From positions 124,001-188,000 of the forward strand of contig JADDMT010000041.1 of NCBI GenBank assembly GCA_021401465.1: 64,000 nt of DNA, given 5' to 3'. The position numbers were made by a program, and so were the translations under genes. Of this stretch, positions 10,875 to 21,617 are shown piece by piece. The DNA comes from Teratosphaeria epicoccoides. Its lineage: Eukaryota > Ascomycota > Dothideomycetes > Mycosphaerellales > Teratosphaeriaceae. Each line of letters starts with the position of its first letter. The first letter of the stretch is position 1. Under the pieces are notes generated by a model that was given only the letters and a program-made list of their open reading frames with translations, had not been told where the DNA came from and did no database searches.

Positions 10875-11235
10875 TCAAGATTTACCCCCCTTCTTGCCAG
10901 CCTCGACCGGATCGACCTTACCACCAGCGAACTGGCCCTTGCCACCGCTGCTCCCTTCACTACTACTATCGCTGGAGCTGCCTCCTCCTTGGGTGCTGCC
11001 ACCCTGTTTTCCAGCCTCCACGGGGTCAACCTTGCCGCCGGCAAACTCTGCAGTGCGGGTCAGCACTGAGGCCCTATTCCTGAGGGCGCTGGGATCACTC
11101 ACGACCGGTGCCTACACGACCGTCTGGCTGGCCGTCCTTGCGGAGCCCGTCGTGCTCTGGAAAGATTGTTAGAATCGCCTGAGACCTGATGGGGTTGGGG
11201 GGGTGATGCATACCGGTAGGCTTGTAGTCAGACAT
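10875..11235 (-). CDS. Small KGG-repeat stress/conidiation-type protein
   Basis: Three exons (11235-11214, 11156-11103, 11047-10875) joined by canonical GT-AG introns encode 82 residues. The start is ATG at 11235-11233 (MSDYKPT). The protein holds two copies of GQFAGGKVDPVEAGK followed by QGG or KGG, separated by a Gly/Ser linker. The KGG motif is the hallmark of the family that includes conidiation protein Con-10 and bacterial stress-induced KGG proteins. The exon 2/3 junction, using GTGAGT, recreates the first GQF exactly as in the second repeat, which supports this splice choice. These small hydrophilic proteins usually accumulate during conidiation, desiccation or carbon stress. A TATATATA run about 110 bases upstream (11346-11357) suggests a strong TATA promoter. 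Confidence 0.85.
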
Positions 11236-11345
11236 CGTACGGGTTGATCGTTGACTGTGTTGAATTGGTGGGAGTGTATAGTGTTCGTGCCGAGTTGACC
11301 TGTTGTGTTGATGGGAGGAGCAGGATGGTTCAAGCACCACTCCAC

Positions 11346-11357
11346 GCATATATATAT
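11346..11357 (-). promoter_or_regulatory. TATA-like box upstream of KGG gene
   Basis: An alternating TA run lies about 110-120 bases upstream of the KGG-protein ATG on its coding strand. It is a plausible TATA element for an inducible gene, but position is the only support. Confidence 0.4.
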
Positions 11358-12494
11358 CTTTCATTCCCAGCAACTCGACATCATCTTGCCCATCACCATT
11401 GCATCACGGATCGGACGATGCATCTCAGCGACGGCGTTGTCATGATGATGCTTGAAGAAATGGAGCCTTTGCTGCAGAACGGCTCATCTTTCCAGGCGAG
11501 AGAATGGACTATGCCTGTTCCTATGACTGCACAGATCGCAGATCAAACCTAATCTCGCAGATCTCAACTACATAGAACGTCAGTCCGGGGAACATAGAGG
11601 GCCCACAATTTCGCATCATTGATTGTTGCCGAGCGTTTGTATCCTGGAGGTCCACCTCGGAAGGTCTTGAGAATATTCACGATTGCGTCTCCGGCATTCG
11701 GGAATCACAACAAGCACAGCACGTCAAGGTGATGACCCGCTTGTATCCGCTCGTGCTTTGATCATGTCTGTCGCTGCGGACGGGCTTGCGCCAGCCAGCT
11801 TTCGATCGTGCATGAAGGATCGCGTTGGGCAATGCAGCCATAGGGTTGTTGAGACTCCGCGGCCGCCTCTTTGCCTATCGACCAGGACGACGCAGAACGA
11901 AGCAAACGCCAGCCGATCGGCACTCGAATCATTGTGCCCTCTCGAGAGACTCTTGTACTGAATCCATCGGCTGAAAATGGTCTTGGACAATTTCTCGACG
12001 GGCGAGACATACTCGCAGACATTTCTTCCAGGGCGAATAGCTCGGGGCTCCAGCAAGTAGCAATCAACCGTCAAGCGTTTGGGTGTGGGTACTCCCAGGT
12101 CTGGGCCATGCCACAGGGACTGCTCGTCCCAAGATATAGGTCGGGTGAGACGAGGACGTCTGCCTTTTCAGGATCAAGACAAGATGATTTGACGTGCATG
12201 TCCATCATGAATCGTATCGGATCCAGCACTTGTGCTACAGCCGAACGCGAAGCAACCGCAGACATCAAAGTGAAGGCGGCCCGTATTGCTGACACCTGCA
12301 TCACATGCACCAAGCACACCTCCATAGCTACTGGTGCTCCGATGAGCTGCACCACATGACTATTGCGCATTCGGACAAACCCATCGTATGGCATAAGTAC
12401 ACCTGATTGGCACTCCGTATTGGCCTGCATGTTCATCCACGCACGCTCAGTCCTTGAAACTTCAAATTCGCCAATTGACGCACCTTGACAACTC
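11358..12494. other. Gene-poor region, overlapping frames only
   Basis: Several frames of 90-160 codons overlap on both strands (for example 11871-12359 plus and 12071-12529 minus), none recognisable. They cannot all be real, and no splice-joined gene emerged. The region adjoins a decayed kinase and may contain relics. Confidence 0.4.
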
Positions 12495-12638
12495 TTGATC
12501 TTGCGTGCGCAGACACGTGGAAAAGTCACTTTGGAATCAGCAGGTCACAAGAGCCTGGCAATGAACAAAAGCTCCTCGAACATCACAGCGTCCACCAAAT
12601 CCGCAAGTCGACACGGAAAACCTCAAGCGCGGGAAAGA

Positions 12639-13663
12639 CTCCAGGACGGGCGCTTCGAGACGATCCGATGGCTGGGCCATCGTCAATTACTCCCATTTGT
12701 CTGGCTGGCGAAGGACCTGCAGTACATTGCGCAATCATCTGCTGCTGTGTGTTTACACTGGCTGTCAGGCAACAGCCAAAACTCGTTCATAACACTGAGG
12801 CTCCTGACATCCGACTGCCACGGTAAAGATCGTGAGGTTTTCGAGATCAAAATACTTGCACCACCGCTGACAGACAAACTCAGGACCATTGTGGGCCGAA
12901 GTCATCTGACGTTGTCAACCTGCTTGACACATTCACACTGGACGGCCCGAATGGAGAGCACAGATGCATCGTAATGCAGGTCTCGGGAGCCAGCTTACCG
13001 GTACAAGCAACCACTCGCCGGACTGGCTTTTCTACTACACGAAGAATGCGGTGTCATTCCTACGGGTGAGGATGAATCCCGAATGCAGACCTGGAGAACT
13101 GCAGAAGCTCTCGGCTGATCTCTATAGATTTGCGACCCTCAAACATCTGCTTTGAGCTCCGCGAAGGCCACAACGATCGCAAGTGCCATTTGGGCGTGCA
13201 CTGATCGGAGACTGCTGACAACCCTTGACGGGATGGTTTCCGACGGCTCTGGCAACTGCATTAGCCAAACGACCAGCGAAGCTGATCCTGGACGTGTGAA
13301 GATCATGAACCTTGGCGTTGGTGAGCTGATTTGGAAGCCTATCATTTGTGTCTCGTTGTTGGGGAATAAAGCATCCTTGGTGGACAATCATCTGAGCGAC
13401 AAGAGCCAGTCAGAGGTTCTGAGGGCTTACGAAGTCATCAATTTGTAGTCTTTGCTACTGGCATTTGGAGTCTGGCATGTCTTGTGCGTGAACATCTGCC
13501 AGCGCGGACAGGTTAGCGCTGTTATCGCCAGACACCCCAACATGTTTAGCTCATCGAGTTCGTCAAAGATCACGTGCCGTTTCCTGAGGAGGCCTCATTG
13601 GGTGGCATTTGGAGCTCCAAAGACGATCGTCTCGCGCAATACATCGAGGTAGTTGGGCCGATG
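12639..13663 (+). pseudogene. Decayed SRPK-like serine/threonine kinase
   Basis: Pieces of one SR-protein-kinase-like domain appear in the correct order but in changing frames: LQDGRFETIRWLG and FVWLAKDL (12639-12720); ITLRLLTSD and EVFEIKIL (to about 12863); VVNLLDTFTLDGPNGEHRC (about 12900-12965); LHEECGVIPT (to 13064); DLRPSNICFELREG (13128-13175); VKIMNLGV (to 13320); VDNHLSD and EVLRAYEVI (13372-13440); IWSLACLV (about 13470); then a C-lobe piece ending QYIEVVGPM near 13663. GT-AG introns remain at 12722-12775, 13066-13127 and 13321-13371. At least four further frame changes (near 12885, 13005, 13195 and 13445) are not explained by introns. The catalytic-loop His is replaced (VIPTD for VIHTD) and the Gly-rich loop is degraded. 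It looks like a spliced gene that died in place, not a retrocopy. Confidence 0.75.
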
Positions 13664-13837
13664 CTTACCCAGCCACTGCAGCGTGGCTCTGGTAGCGACT
13701 CCGTCCGAACAGAGCTCCTCCTGAGCGCCACCATGAGCTCTCAAAAGCCGGACGGTTTGCTCGGCCTTGATCCAGAAAAGCCCTTGAGCACACCTCCCTC
13801 AAGCGTGTCGTCATCAGATTTCGCGCCACACCGATGA

Positions 13838-14519
13838 TGAAGTTGCAGCCCGGTCTCTCACCATTGTCCTCATACTCGCCCAATACCAGCGAGATGCTGG
13901 GGCGGACAAAGGAGGTTCAGGTGCTCGTGAGACGAAAGTGGTGGATGAGAGTGCGTTTGCAAGGGCGGAGTTCGGATTGCTTGGGCCGTTTCTGTACGGG
14001 TGCCGTAGCTGCGCCGAGCACACTAGCTAGCACGATCATACATGTATCTACAGGGTTGCCAAAGTCTTATGTCTTGTACTTCGCTCATTGACGGTGACTG
14101 TCTCATAGCGATACCATCCCTTTGGCCCACATACTTACCGACGTGCGGCTCTTACGGACTAGACAGGCCCATTCGATGGTTGATCGCATTACGATCGATT
14201 TCATTCTTGAGAGGCTACTTCGTAACGGTCTCGAAAGGCTAGTCATTAGTCGGCGTCAGTGTTAACGCGAGTTGTGAGACTGTTGACTCTTGCTTCTTTG
14301 TACTGGCCTCATAGCGGCTCGGTGTCTCAGGCAAGCTATAGCATAGTATATATCCGTTCTACATGTCGCGTTGAGAAGACAGCTTCGCCTCCTCTGCGTC
14401 ACCTCCACTATACTCGAAGCATCACTGTAAAGCCGCGTAAGCGTAAGTTCCACAACAGCCATCTAATCAAAACCTAACACTAAGCCCGCTTCCCCTAGCA
14501 TCACTCTCCACGGCCGGCC
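13838..14519. other. Intergenic, nothing recognised
   Basis: The first part may contain the lost C-terminal end of the kinase relic, but I could not follow it past about 13700. The rest has only short frames. Confidence 0.4.
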
Positions 14520-14903
14520 ATGAAACCCCTCCTCTGCATCATCGTCGCCACCCTCGGCATCTCCAGAATCGGGGAGGGACACTCTCCACAAAAATGGGTC
14601 CCCAAAAACCTCCCCGACGGCATGTACAGCAAACTACACAACTGCCGCTGCAGAGGTTGGCCAAGTAAAGAAGTCTCAGAAGGCCCAGACCTGCCACATA
14701 TCACAAGGGAAGCCTGCGCAAATTATGCGTCCGGGAAATACGCTAATGGGAGAGGTGTCCCTGTTGTGTATGACGAGCCCTCTGCTGAGTGCAGAGCGAA
14801 CGCTTCGGCGGCCATTGTATGGTGGGAATGGCATGCAACTTGTAGGAAGGATGATGCGATATTGGGCCAGTGCTGGGATAATCCGCCGGGGTTCGACGAT
14901 TGA
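14520..14903 (+). CDS. Small cysteine-rich secreted protein, candidate effector
   Basis: ATG at 14520 opens a 127-codon frame with an apparent signal peptide (MKPLLCIIVATLGIS...). The mature part has six cysteines (an NCRC pair, EAC, AEC, ATC and GQC) and no other recognisable domain. Small size, a secretion signal and many cysteines are the usual criteria for secreted effectors of plant-associated fungi, but they do not prove the role. The TGA at 14901-14903 is followed in the same frame by 43 more sense codons containing three further cysteines before a TAG near 15020, so this may be a truncated allele or the first part of a longer protein. The gene lies in the gene-poor island beside a dead kinase. 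Confidence 0.6.
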   Translation: MKPLLCIIVATLGISRIGEGHSPQKWVPKNLPDGMYSKLHNCRCRGWPSKEVSEGPDLPHITREACANYASGKYANGRGVPVVYDEPSAECRANASAAIVWWEWHATCRKDDAILGQCWDNPPGFDD

Positions 14904-15236
14904 ACCAGGGGTGTGCAGGCGTTCTCTGGAGATATTCGGTCGTTTTGTGAATGGTATCAGAAAGCGGCATGTATAGGAGAATCGAATGCTCCTTCCTCAG
15001 TACTCTGCGGGTCGTCCTAGGGTACCACCATGGCGAATCTCCAAGTTGATTGCCATGGTGCCAATCGTTCCCCTCTGTGACAAGCTTTGGGCAGGTGGCC
15101 GGCGGTTTTGGCTGAACCACTTGTAAGCACTCGAATGGGCAGCACTTCCGTGCAAGACACCAACTTGAACTGACCTCCTGCCTGTCCCTCTTCGTTAGTC
15201 ACGACAGTTTCAGCAGTATGCACCAACCACAAGACT

Positions 15237-15701
15237 ATGCGGCTACTCTGTGTTCTCCGCACACCCGTCGCAGGGGGCAGGAGACCGGACTCGTTTTATA
15301 CATGCGATAGATCGCCGAATCGATTCTGCATCGGGACCTGCTTCCCGAACCGGCCGCGCCGCCAGGCCAGGTCTCATGACGTTGGCCGCTTCACGGTCCC
15401 TGCGCTCGAGGGCGGCAAGAAATCTGCTGGTGACGACGAAAACGTTGCATGCTCAGCAGTAGCAGCCATTGGTGACCCGGTTATCACCGTTCCAGAGGAA
15501 GGCCTCTCCGGTGAGATTTAAGCCCTTGTCAGCATCACCAGCTCCATCGAGTCCGACGACCCGCAGTTGCAGGATCAGTTGACGAGCTGCTCGGTAGTAG
15601 ATGGTGAGACGGAGCGCGATGTCGACGACTCGTACCTGAGGCCGTGTGGTAAGAATCATAATTCGGTGAAGATTGAGCTGCAGGTTGGGAGGGAGTATTA
15701 A
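15237..15701 (+). pseudogene. Possible broken gene with two in-frame TAA stops
   Basis: One frame from about 15237 reads with protein-like composition to TAA at 15519-15521. It then continues open for 59 codons (including VSITSSIESDDP and SYLRPCGKNHNS) to another TAA at 15699-15701. Both stops would be CAA with a single C-to-T change. There is no GT-AG intron of reasonable size to remove the first stop (the apparent one is about 23 bases). No family recognised. It may be a relic, or chance. Confidence 0.3.
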
Positions 15702-16395
15702 GCGTGTGTGAATATGGATCCGATGCTCGCGAGATCCGCGGTGGGGTTGGTGTGGTCGAGGAGGAGAACGGAAAACGTCCCATGCTTGCGGATTTTATCA
15801 GAATTGATGAGTCGAAGGAGCGACGGAACGAAGGCGGCCCGAGAATAGAGATAGTGGTGCATTGAGGTATGGACCATCGTCCTGAGAAGAGTCAAAGGTG
15901 TGTAGGAAGGTAATGATAACAACGACCGCTGGCGGAAGTCTTGATGCTGTAGGCGCTGACCTACCATACCGATTCCTCCCCGCACTTGATCGACCACAGT
16001 GGGAAGTTTTGGATGGTCTGCCTACGCGCTAGCAGACATTTCATCTTGCTGTTATGCATATCAAGGGGAAGACTCCGATTGATGCTATTTCGCCCTTTGA
16101 GTGGCATCCAATCTGTTGAGTCCACCGACCTGATGAAGTCTGCGTTGCGTAGCTCATGCATGACGCCGTATATGATACCTCAAATCTCAACACCAGATCC
16201 ACAGTGCGTCGACATCCGTCTCCTTGGCCGGCATCCGAGTACCGTCGATGACACTCTCAAACAGACATTGGTCCAAAGGAGAGAGATCCTCGCGACCTCT
16301 TGGCAGCGGTGTGGACGCGAGACCCACGATCTCGAATCCGTCCGTGACAATTGAAGACGGCACCAGAGCACGGCATCAGACGTCGGAAATCCAGA

Positions 16396-16790
16396 GCAGA
16401 GTCACTTCACGAGCACGATCCTTCTGCGCTCTCTTCACTCGGCGCGGTGAGCTTGACTGTCAGCATGAGCTTGGCAGGTTCTGCGCCGTGCTTTGTGACC
16501 TCCATGGACCTATATAATCTCTCGTATGCCACCCCAATCAAGTTTGAAATCGCTACTGAGAGTCCCTTCGTGCCTGAAAGTCTTCACTGGCCCTGAGCCA
16601 AAGAAAACACAACGGCACAGTCTCGTCGCCGGTACCGTGCAAAGATGTTTCCTATAGCGGCAGAAAGTCGGTCGCGAATTCGATCCAATCGACTTCACAG
16701 CATTTGCATCTTGCACGACATTCCCAGGAACTTTCAGTCTCGTTGGAGTGCAACCAACGTTGAGACAGGAGCGCTCTTGAGATGTTCAGG
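16396..16790 (+). pseudogene. Possible relic of an unidentified protein, several frames
   Basis: Protein-like segments follow each other in different frames: LTVSMSLAGSAPCFVTSMDL and TPIKFEIATESP (to about 16590), VFTGPEPKKTQRH (about 16577-16620), then REFDPIDFTAFASC and FSLVGVQPTL (about 16670-16765). I could not join them with introns and do not recognise the family. Offered only as a possible decayed gene. Confidence 0.2.
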
Positions 16791-16799
16791 CCATGCAAT

Positions 16800-17395
16800 C
16801 GATCACAGCAACATAGCCCAGGAAATGTGTCGCTTCGGAGCAGACGGAGTCAACCGGTCTTTGGGGTCTGGGAAAGCCTTCCTCTGGATTCCTGGCTGTC
16901 GCGGCGATGAGAACAAGAATTACATTGCGGAAAGTCTTCTCCATATTGCGCAGCTCACGATCGCGATCATCGTGGTCGTCCGAGGGGTCATGCACGATGC
17001 AAAGCGAGTCAATCCACGTGGAAGATGCGTGCGACGCACATAGCCTCAGTGTACGTGGCAGGCACTAGTGAAAGACAGAGCTCTTACGCCAAGTAAGGCT
17101 GATTCGTAGCACGGCTGGTGGTAGAGCTAATACTGCTGTGCTACTCGCTGCCTGGGTGAGCCTTGCAGCGCGCCGGACGGAACCTTACAGCGAGTGTACA
17201 TTTCCTCTCGAACTCCCGTCGTACGCGTGCTGTTCGCTGCCATCAAGGAAAACCCAGGTTTTGGGTGCTTCCTGCAATGGGGTACCGAATGGCGCGTAGC
17301 GAGAGATGTTATGAGCCGCAGCTCTGCAAGTAACTGTGGTGGAAGCCTGGTCCTACCAAGTCACCCATCAGAACTGGCGCCTGGTCGCAGTTGCG
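16800..17395. other. Intergenic, nothing recognised
   Basis: Right end of the gene-poor island, with only short frames. The PIG-P gene ends at 17396 on the minus strand. Confidence 0.4.
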
Positions 17396-18559
17396 TCACG
17401 TCATCCCATCATACCCAGCTCCATCATCCAGTCCATACAAGATTTCGCAAACACCACCAATAGGAATATCCATCACGGCGTCCGTCCCCTCCGTCCACAG
17501 CGTCCTCCAATCCAACTCGTGATTCATCTGCACCTTGGTCAGACTCGTCTGCCTACTATGCGCATGCCTCTTCCCACTCTTCTTGCCCAAAGTCGCCTTT
17601 GCTTTCCCCGCCTCCTCATGCACTTGCCATGACGGCCTTTCGTCATGTATGATGTTCCCATTAGCATCCACGACCGCGATGTTCGCCGCTTCATCCACCA
17701 GCGTTTCCACAGAATCAAGAGGGAGCGTGAGATGGTTGGTGTTGTACGCTGCGAGGGCGACATAGATGTAGACGATGAACATTACTGTCCAGGCAGGTAT
17801 GGCGAGAGCCCACCAGCGGTTCGGGTAGTAGTAGATCCCTAGCTGATGCAGGAAGGGAGATGGGAGGACGCTCCAGAAGACGTAGACGATGAAGGCGAGG
17901 CTGCTGGTGAGGTAGAGGGTGAAGCCGTAGTATTCGTATGTCGGGACTTTGGGTGAGGCTCGCGGGATGGGTTTCGCGGAGCGCAGGAGGGTGGATGCAG
18001 CGGCAGAATTCGGAGTCTGTGCCCCTGTACCATCTACTGAGGGCCGCACAGGGGCTGCACCGCCTTCGTCAGACGAAGGATCGGGAGTGCTGGGTCTGCT
18101 GTTCGCGGTACTGAAGGTCGGACGAAGCAGGCTCGTCAAGGAAGGCGAGGGCGGTAAAGGCGTGGGAGGACGGTTGTAGAAGGGCGGTGCGAAGGCGGCG
18201 GAGGGGGCAAGGTGGGTGTGGGAGCGCGAATGCTTCGGCTGGTGCGTTGGCCGTGAAGGCAGACTGGAGACATGGCTGGAACCCTCTTCTTCGTCCTCCC
18301 CCTCTGATGCATCTTCCGCGTGATCGGTTGAGGCCGGTGAGAGCGAAGCGTCGAGCGAGAAGTCGTCGATTGATGCTGGCTCGGATGGTGATGTAATGAT
18401 CTCTGGTGAGCCGGCATTAGAGGGATGCAGAGTTGACGGAGTCTCCGAAGCGCCGTCGCGTTTGAAGGTCTTCAAGGTGGGAAGGTTGGGGGTGGATTTG
18501 GAGACGAAGCCTGCCGGGAGCGGCGGCGGCTTGGTCGAGCCTCTGCTCTGTGGCGGCAT
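17396..18559 (-). CDS. PIG-P/GPI19 subunit of GPI-GlcNAc transferase
   Basis: An intronless gene of 387 residues starting at ATG 18559-18557. Residues 1-204 are disordered and rich in Ser, Pro and acidic residues. The PIG-P domain starts near 205 (PTYEYYGFTLYLTSS). It has two membrane segments at about 211-232 and 247-270, joined by the short GIYYYPNRWW loop, followed by the conserved AAYNTNHLTLPLDS segment. PIG-P belongs to the ER complex that adds GlcNAc to phosphatidylinositol, the first step of GPI-anchor synthesis. The C-terminal domain is of normal size; the long N-terminal extension is what makes this protein larger than the yeast or human forms. Confidence 0.9.
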   Translation of the reverse strand: MPPQSRGSTKPPPLPAGFVSKSTPNLPTLKTFKRDGASETPSTLHPSNAGSPEIITSPSEPASIDDFSLDASLSPASTDHAEDASEGEDEEEGSSHVSSLPSRPTHQPKHSRSHTHLAPSAAFAPPFYNRPPTPLPPSPSLTSLLRPTFSTANSRPSTPDPSSDEGGAAPVRPSVDGTGAQTPNSAAASTLLRSAKPIPRASPKVPTYEYYGFTLYLTSSLAFIVYVFWSVLPSPFLHQLGIYYYPNRWWALAIPAWTVMFIVYIYVALAAYNTNHLTLPLDSVETLVDEAANIAVVDANGNIIHDERPSWQVHEEAGKAKATLGKKSGKRHAHSRQTSLTKVQMNHELDWRTLWTEGTDAVMDIPIGGVCEILYGLDDGAGYDGMT

Positions 18560-18876
18560 TGCTGGATACTATCTTCGGGCAATGGCGAACAGAGCGCGCG
18601 ACATGACGATGTTGATGTTTTGGTGAAGATACATGACTTTCACATGCACGCTGTCATTGCTCTGAATTGCGTCGTCCTACCATGAGCAGTGAAAGAGATA
18701 GCAACAGGGAGGACGGCCTGTAGCGGTCGATCACCATCAACCAATCATGCCAGCTCCTCCAACGAGCAACATTTCGACATTCTTGGTGAAGTGCCTTCTT
18801 CCATGTCGATACCGATCGTCAACACTCGTCCCCGAGTAGCTGCAGACACACAACACTGCTGAATGAGCATGTCACA

Positions 18877-20695
18877 ATGACCCTCATCGAGCCTCATACC
18901 CACATCATCCTCCGTTTGCCAACAGGTCTGCAAAAATGTATAGATATCAGGCCTAACACGTACGTCTCAGTGTGCATCAATATCAGCTGCAATTCGATGC
19001 ACTCCTGCTGTTCCATACTGAGAATGGCGCAGGATCATCGAAGTCGGCAAGCTGGGCTCATTCCCTTCCAATCTGCTGCTGGGTCGTCCCTGCTGGTATA
19101 CGTATGAGCTGCTCGAGAAGAAGCAGGATGAAGCCCACTCACGCCTCAGGATCGTCAGTCCAGACGAGTTGAACAAGGAGAGTGTCGAGGAGGAGGCCAC
19201 GCCTGCCGAGAGCGGCGTAGGCACTCCTGGCGCTCACGGGATGGGAGACGAGCAAATGAAGACGAATCAAATGACCGTTGACGACGCGACACGGCAGCAG
19301 CTGTCCCAGGCCGAGATTGAGGAGCTCAAAAAGAGCGCAGGTGGGAAGGAAATCATCGAGAAGATTTTAGCAAACCATGCGGGACTGGACGAAAAGACCG
19401 ATTTCTCCCGGGCGAAGTACATGTTGCGGAAGAGGAGCAAGTACCTCAAGCGCTTCACTGTGCTACCGATGGACATGGGCAACTTGATTGACTTCATCAT
19501 GGACAAGGAGCCGCCGAGGATCATGGAGATGCGGCTGGAAACACTGGCCCTCATTGCCGCCTGGAGCAATGCCCATGTGACCGACGCAGACCAACCCGAT
19601 CGCGATGCAGACGGCAAGAGACTAGGGGGTGGGCGACTGCTTGTGGCTGATGAAACGGGTGGACTCGTTGTGGCGGCGCTGGCGGAGCGACTGGGCATAT
19701 TACATAAGCCGGCCGAGCCGTCAACACCTGCGAGCAACGGCACAGCACATGCAGTGGATGCAGACGGTGACATCTCCCTCAATGCGCAGGTGTCTCTTGC
19801 AGCAGCCGGCAGAGATCACAAAGCCACACTGGAGCGGTCACATCGGGACTTTCCCCTTCCTGCACCCACGAACAGCATCACGCTTCTGCACCCTGCTGTT
19901 CAACCAAACATCTCCCTGCTCAAGTACTTCGGATACGATGCAAATACACCGGACCCTGACCACCCTCTCCACACCCATCTGAAACCCTTGTCATATCTCC
20001 AGTTACTTGAACCAAACTCAGACCCGACGTACAAGGAGCCAGAGTTCGTCCAAGAGTCCGAACTCGCCCACTGGAAGTCTGGCAAGCGAGGCACCTACTG
20101 GCGCAAACGTCGGCGGTGGGAGAGATGCAGATCCCTTGTCGACGAAGCCCGCGAAGGTGGTTTTGAAGCTCTGGTCATCGCCTCAAACATGGATGCGGTC
20201 TCCATACTCCCGCACACGATCTCACTGGTGCGCGGCGGCGGCCAAATCGTCATTTACTCCCCGACCGTCGAACCCCTGGTCAAGATCATGGATCTCTTCA
20301 GCAAAGAAAGACGGGCAGCATATATTCAGCATGCTGCACGCGGCTCTGACATGAGCACTCCCGAGATGCAGCAGGACTTCCCTGTCGACCCAAGACTGCT
20401 GCTGGCGCCTACTTTGCAGACCAGCCGCGCGAGGGAGTGGCAGGTCTTGCCTGGGCGGACGCACCCTTTGATGACGAGTAGGGGTGGGAGTGAGGGGTAT
20501 GTGTTCACGGGACGGAGGGTGATCCCGCTGGAAGGGGCTGTGGAGGCGCGTGGCAATTATGCTGCGTTGAAGAAGAAGAAGAGGAAGGCGGAGCCGGACG
20601 TCGGTGGAAGTCGTGCTCCGGAAGCGTCCGTGGATGAGGGCACTACGGTCAGCGGTGCATCGAATGGTGTTAGTGCAGCGGCAGCGGCAGCATGA
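18877..20695 (+). CDS. TRM6: tRNA (m1A58) methyltransferase non-catalytic subunit TRM6
   Basis: Two exons, 18877-18959 and 19033-20695, encode 581 residues. Exon 1 starts MTLIEPHTHIILRLPTG, and the junction gives NTIIEVGKLGSFPSNLLLGRP, the typical Gcd10/Trm6 N-terminus. The body contains LSQAEIEELK, TDFSRAKYMLRKRSKYLKRF and a degenerate methyltransferase-like half. Trm6 pairs with the catalytic Trm61 to methylate A58 of tRNAs, including initiator tRNA, in the nucleus. The intron (GTACGT...GCGCAG) is 73 bases. The C-terminal tail is Lys- and Ala-rich and probably disordered. Confidence 0.9.
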
Positions 20696-21617
20696 TAGAA
20701 ATGGGCGGGCCAACACCAGCCCGACCTTGAGACGAGTTTCAAAGGGGTAAAGGCCGGACTGCGTAGTGTGGAGTGCTTACCTCCGTGGTGACTCTTATCA
20801 TGCAGTCGACCAGTCAACACTTGGAAGCCGGATCAGTGGTTTCGTCGGTCGTCAACGATCATGTTAAGCAAAGTGAGGTAGAGGCAACGCTGGATGACTG
20901 GATCAACATTGGAAGCTGTCAACCGTAGCAGTAGTCAGTCTACCACGTCGGACAGTGCAGTCCATTCTACCACCACGCGATCTGAGATGTCAAATAAACA
21001 ATCAAGCACGTCGGTCAATCAGTCACGCAGTTCGCCTCTGGCAACGCTGGGTCAAGCAACGTCTCAAGCAGTCAACGGCGAGACTCCCACGCTCGCCTCG
21101 CTCGTTGCAGGCTAGGCATTCCCGCCAGCATCGCGAGGCATACCAAGGGTCCGCCCGGTACTTTTCGGAAGTCCAAAGCAGCCTCGAAGCTGTCATCGGC
21201 GCGGCCGAGCCTCAGACGCTTGTGGACGGGTGGGTCGGAAATCGGTGGAGTCAGGCGTGGTGAGAGTGTCTAGCTCCTCGCCCCTGGTGTTGCCCTCGAG
21301 GTTTCGAAGCAGGGTTCGGGCCATCATGCTGTGCGAAACGCTGGGTGGAGGCTAGCAGTAGTCGTCGTGCTGGAGACGCTCGTCTGGTGTTGTGCTGCAG
21401 GCGGCGCTCGGGTCGCGTTGGGCGGAGCTTGGTGGTTGCCCGTCCTGCAGGCTGTCTTGATGGCCTGGCTCTCCTGGTCGTGATGCGACGGGCTGGGCCT
21501 CGGTGTTGAAGGGCACGATCGTGCCGTAATGCTGATGGTGGGTGTCGCTGCTCCTCGCACCGTCATCGCCTGGCGTCTCCCCCCAGTCCAGATCCCGGCC
21601 GAGGTCTGTGCGCGCCC
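20696..21617. other. Intergenic with GTCAA-rich tract
   Basis: No convincing gene. Between about 20805 and 21085 the words GTCAA, CAGTC and TCAAGCA recur many times, as in tracts near 36.2-36.6 kb and in the histidine kinase introns. A 73-codon Ser/Thr-rich plus frame at 20894-21115 arises from this repetition. Confidence 0.45.

Noticed and set aside
13122..13391. Minus-strand frames inside the kinase relic
   Set aside because: The plus strand carries ordered kinase motifs with intact introns, so the minus frames are shadows.
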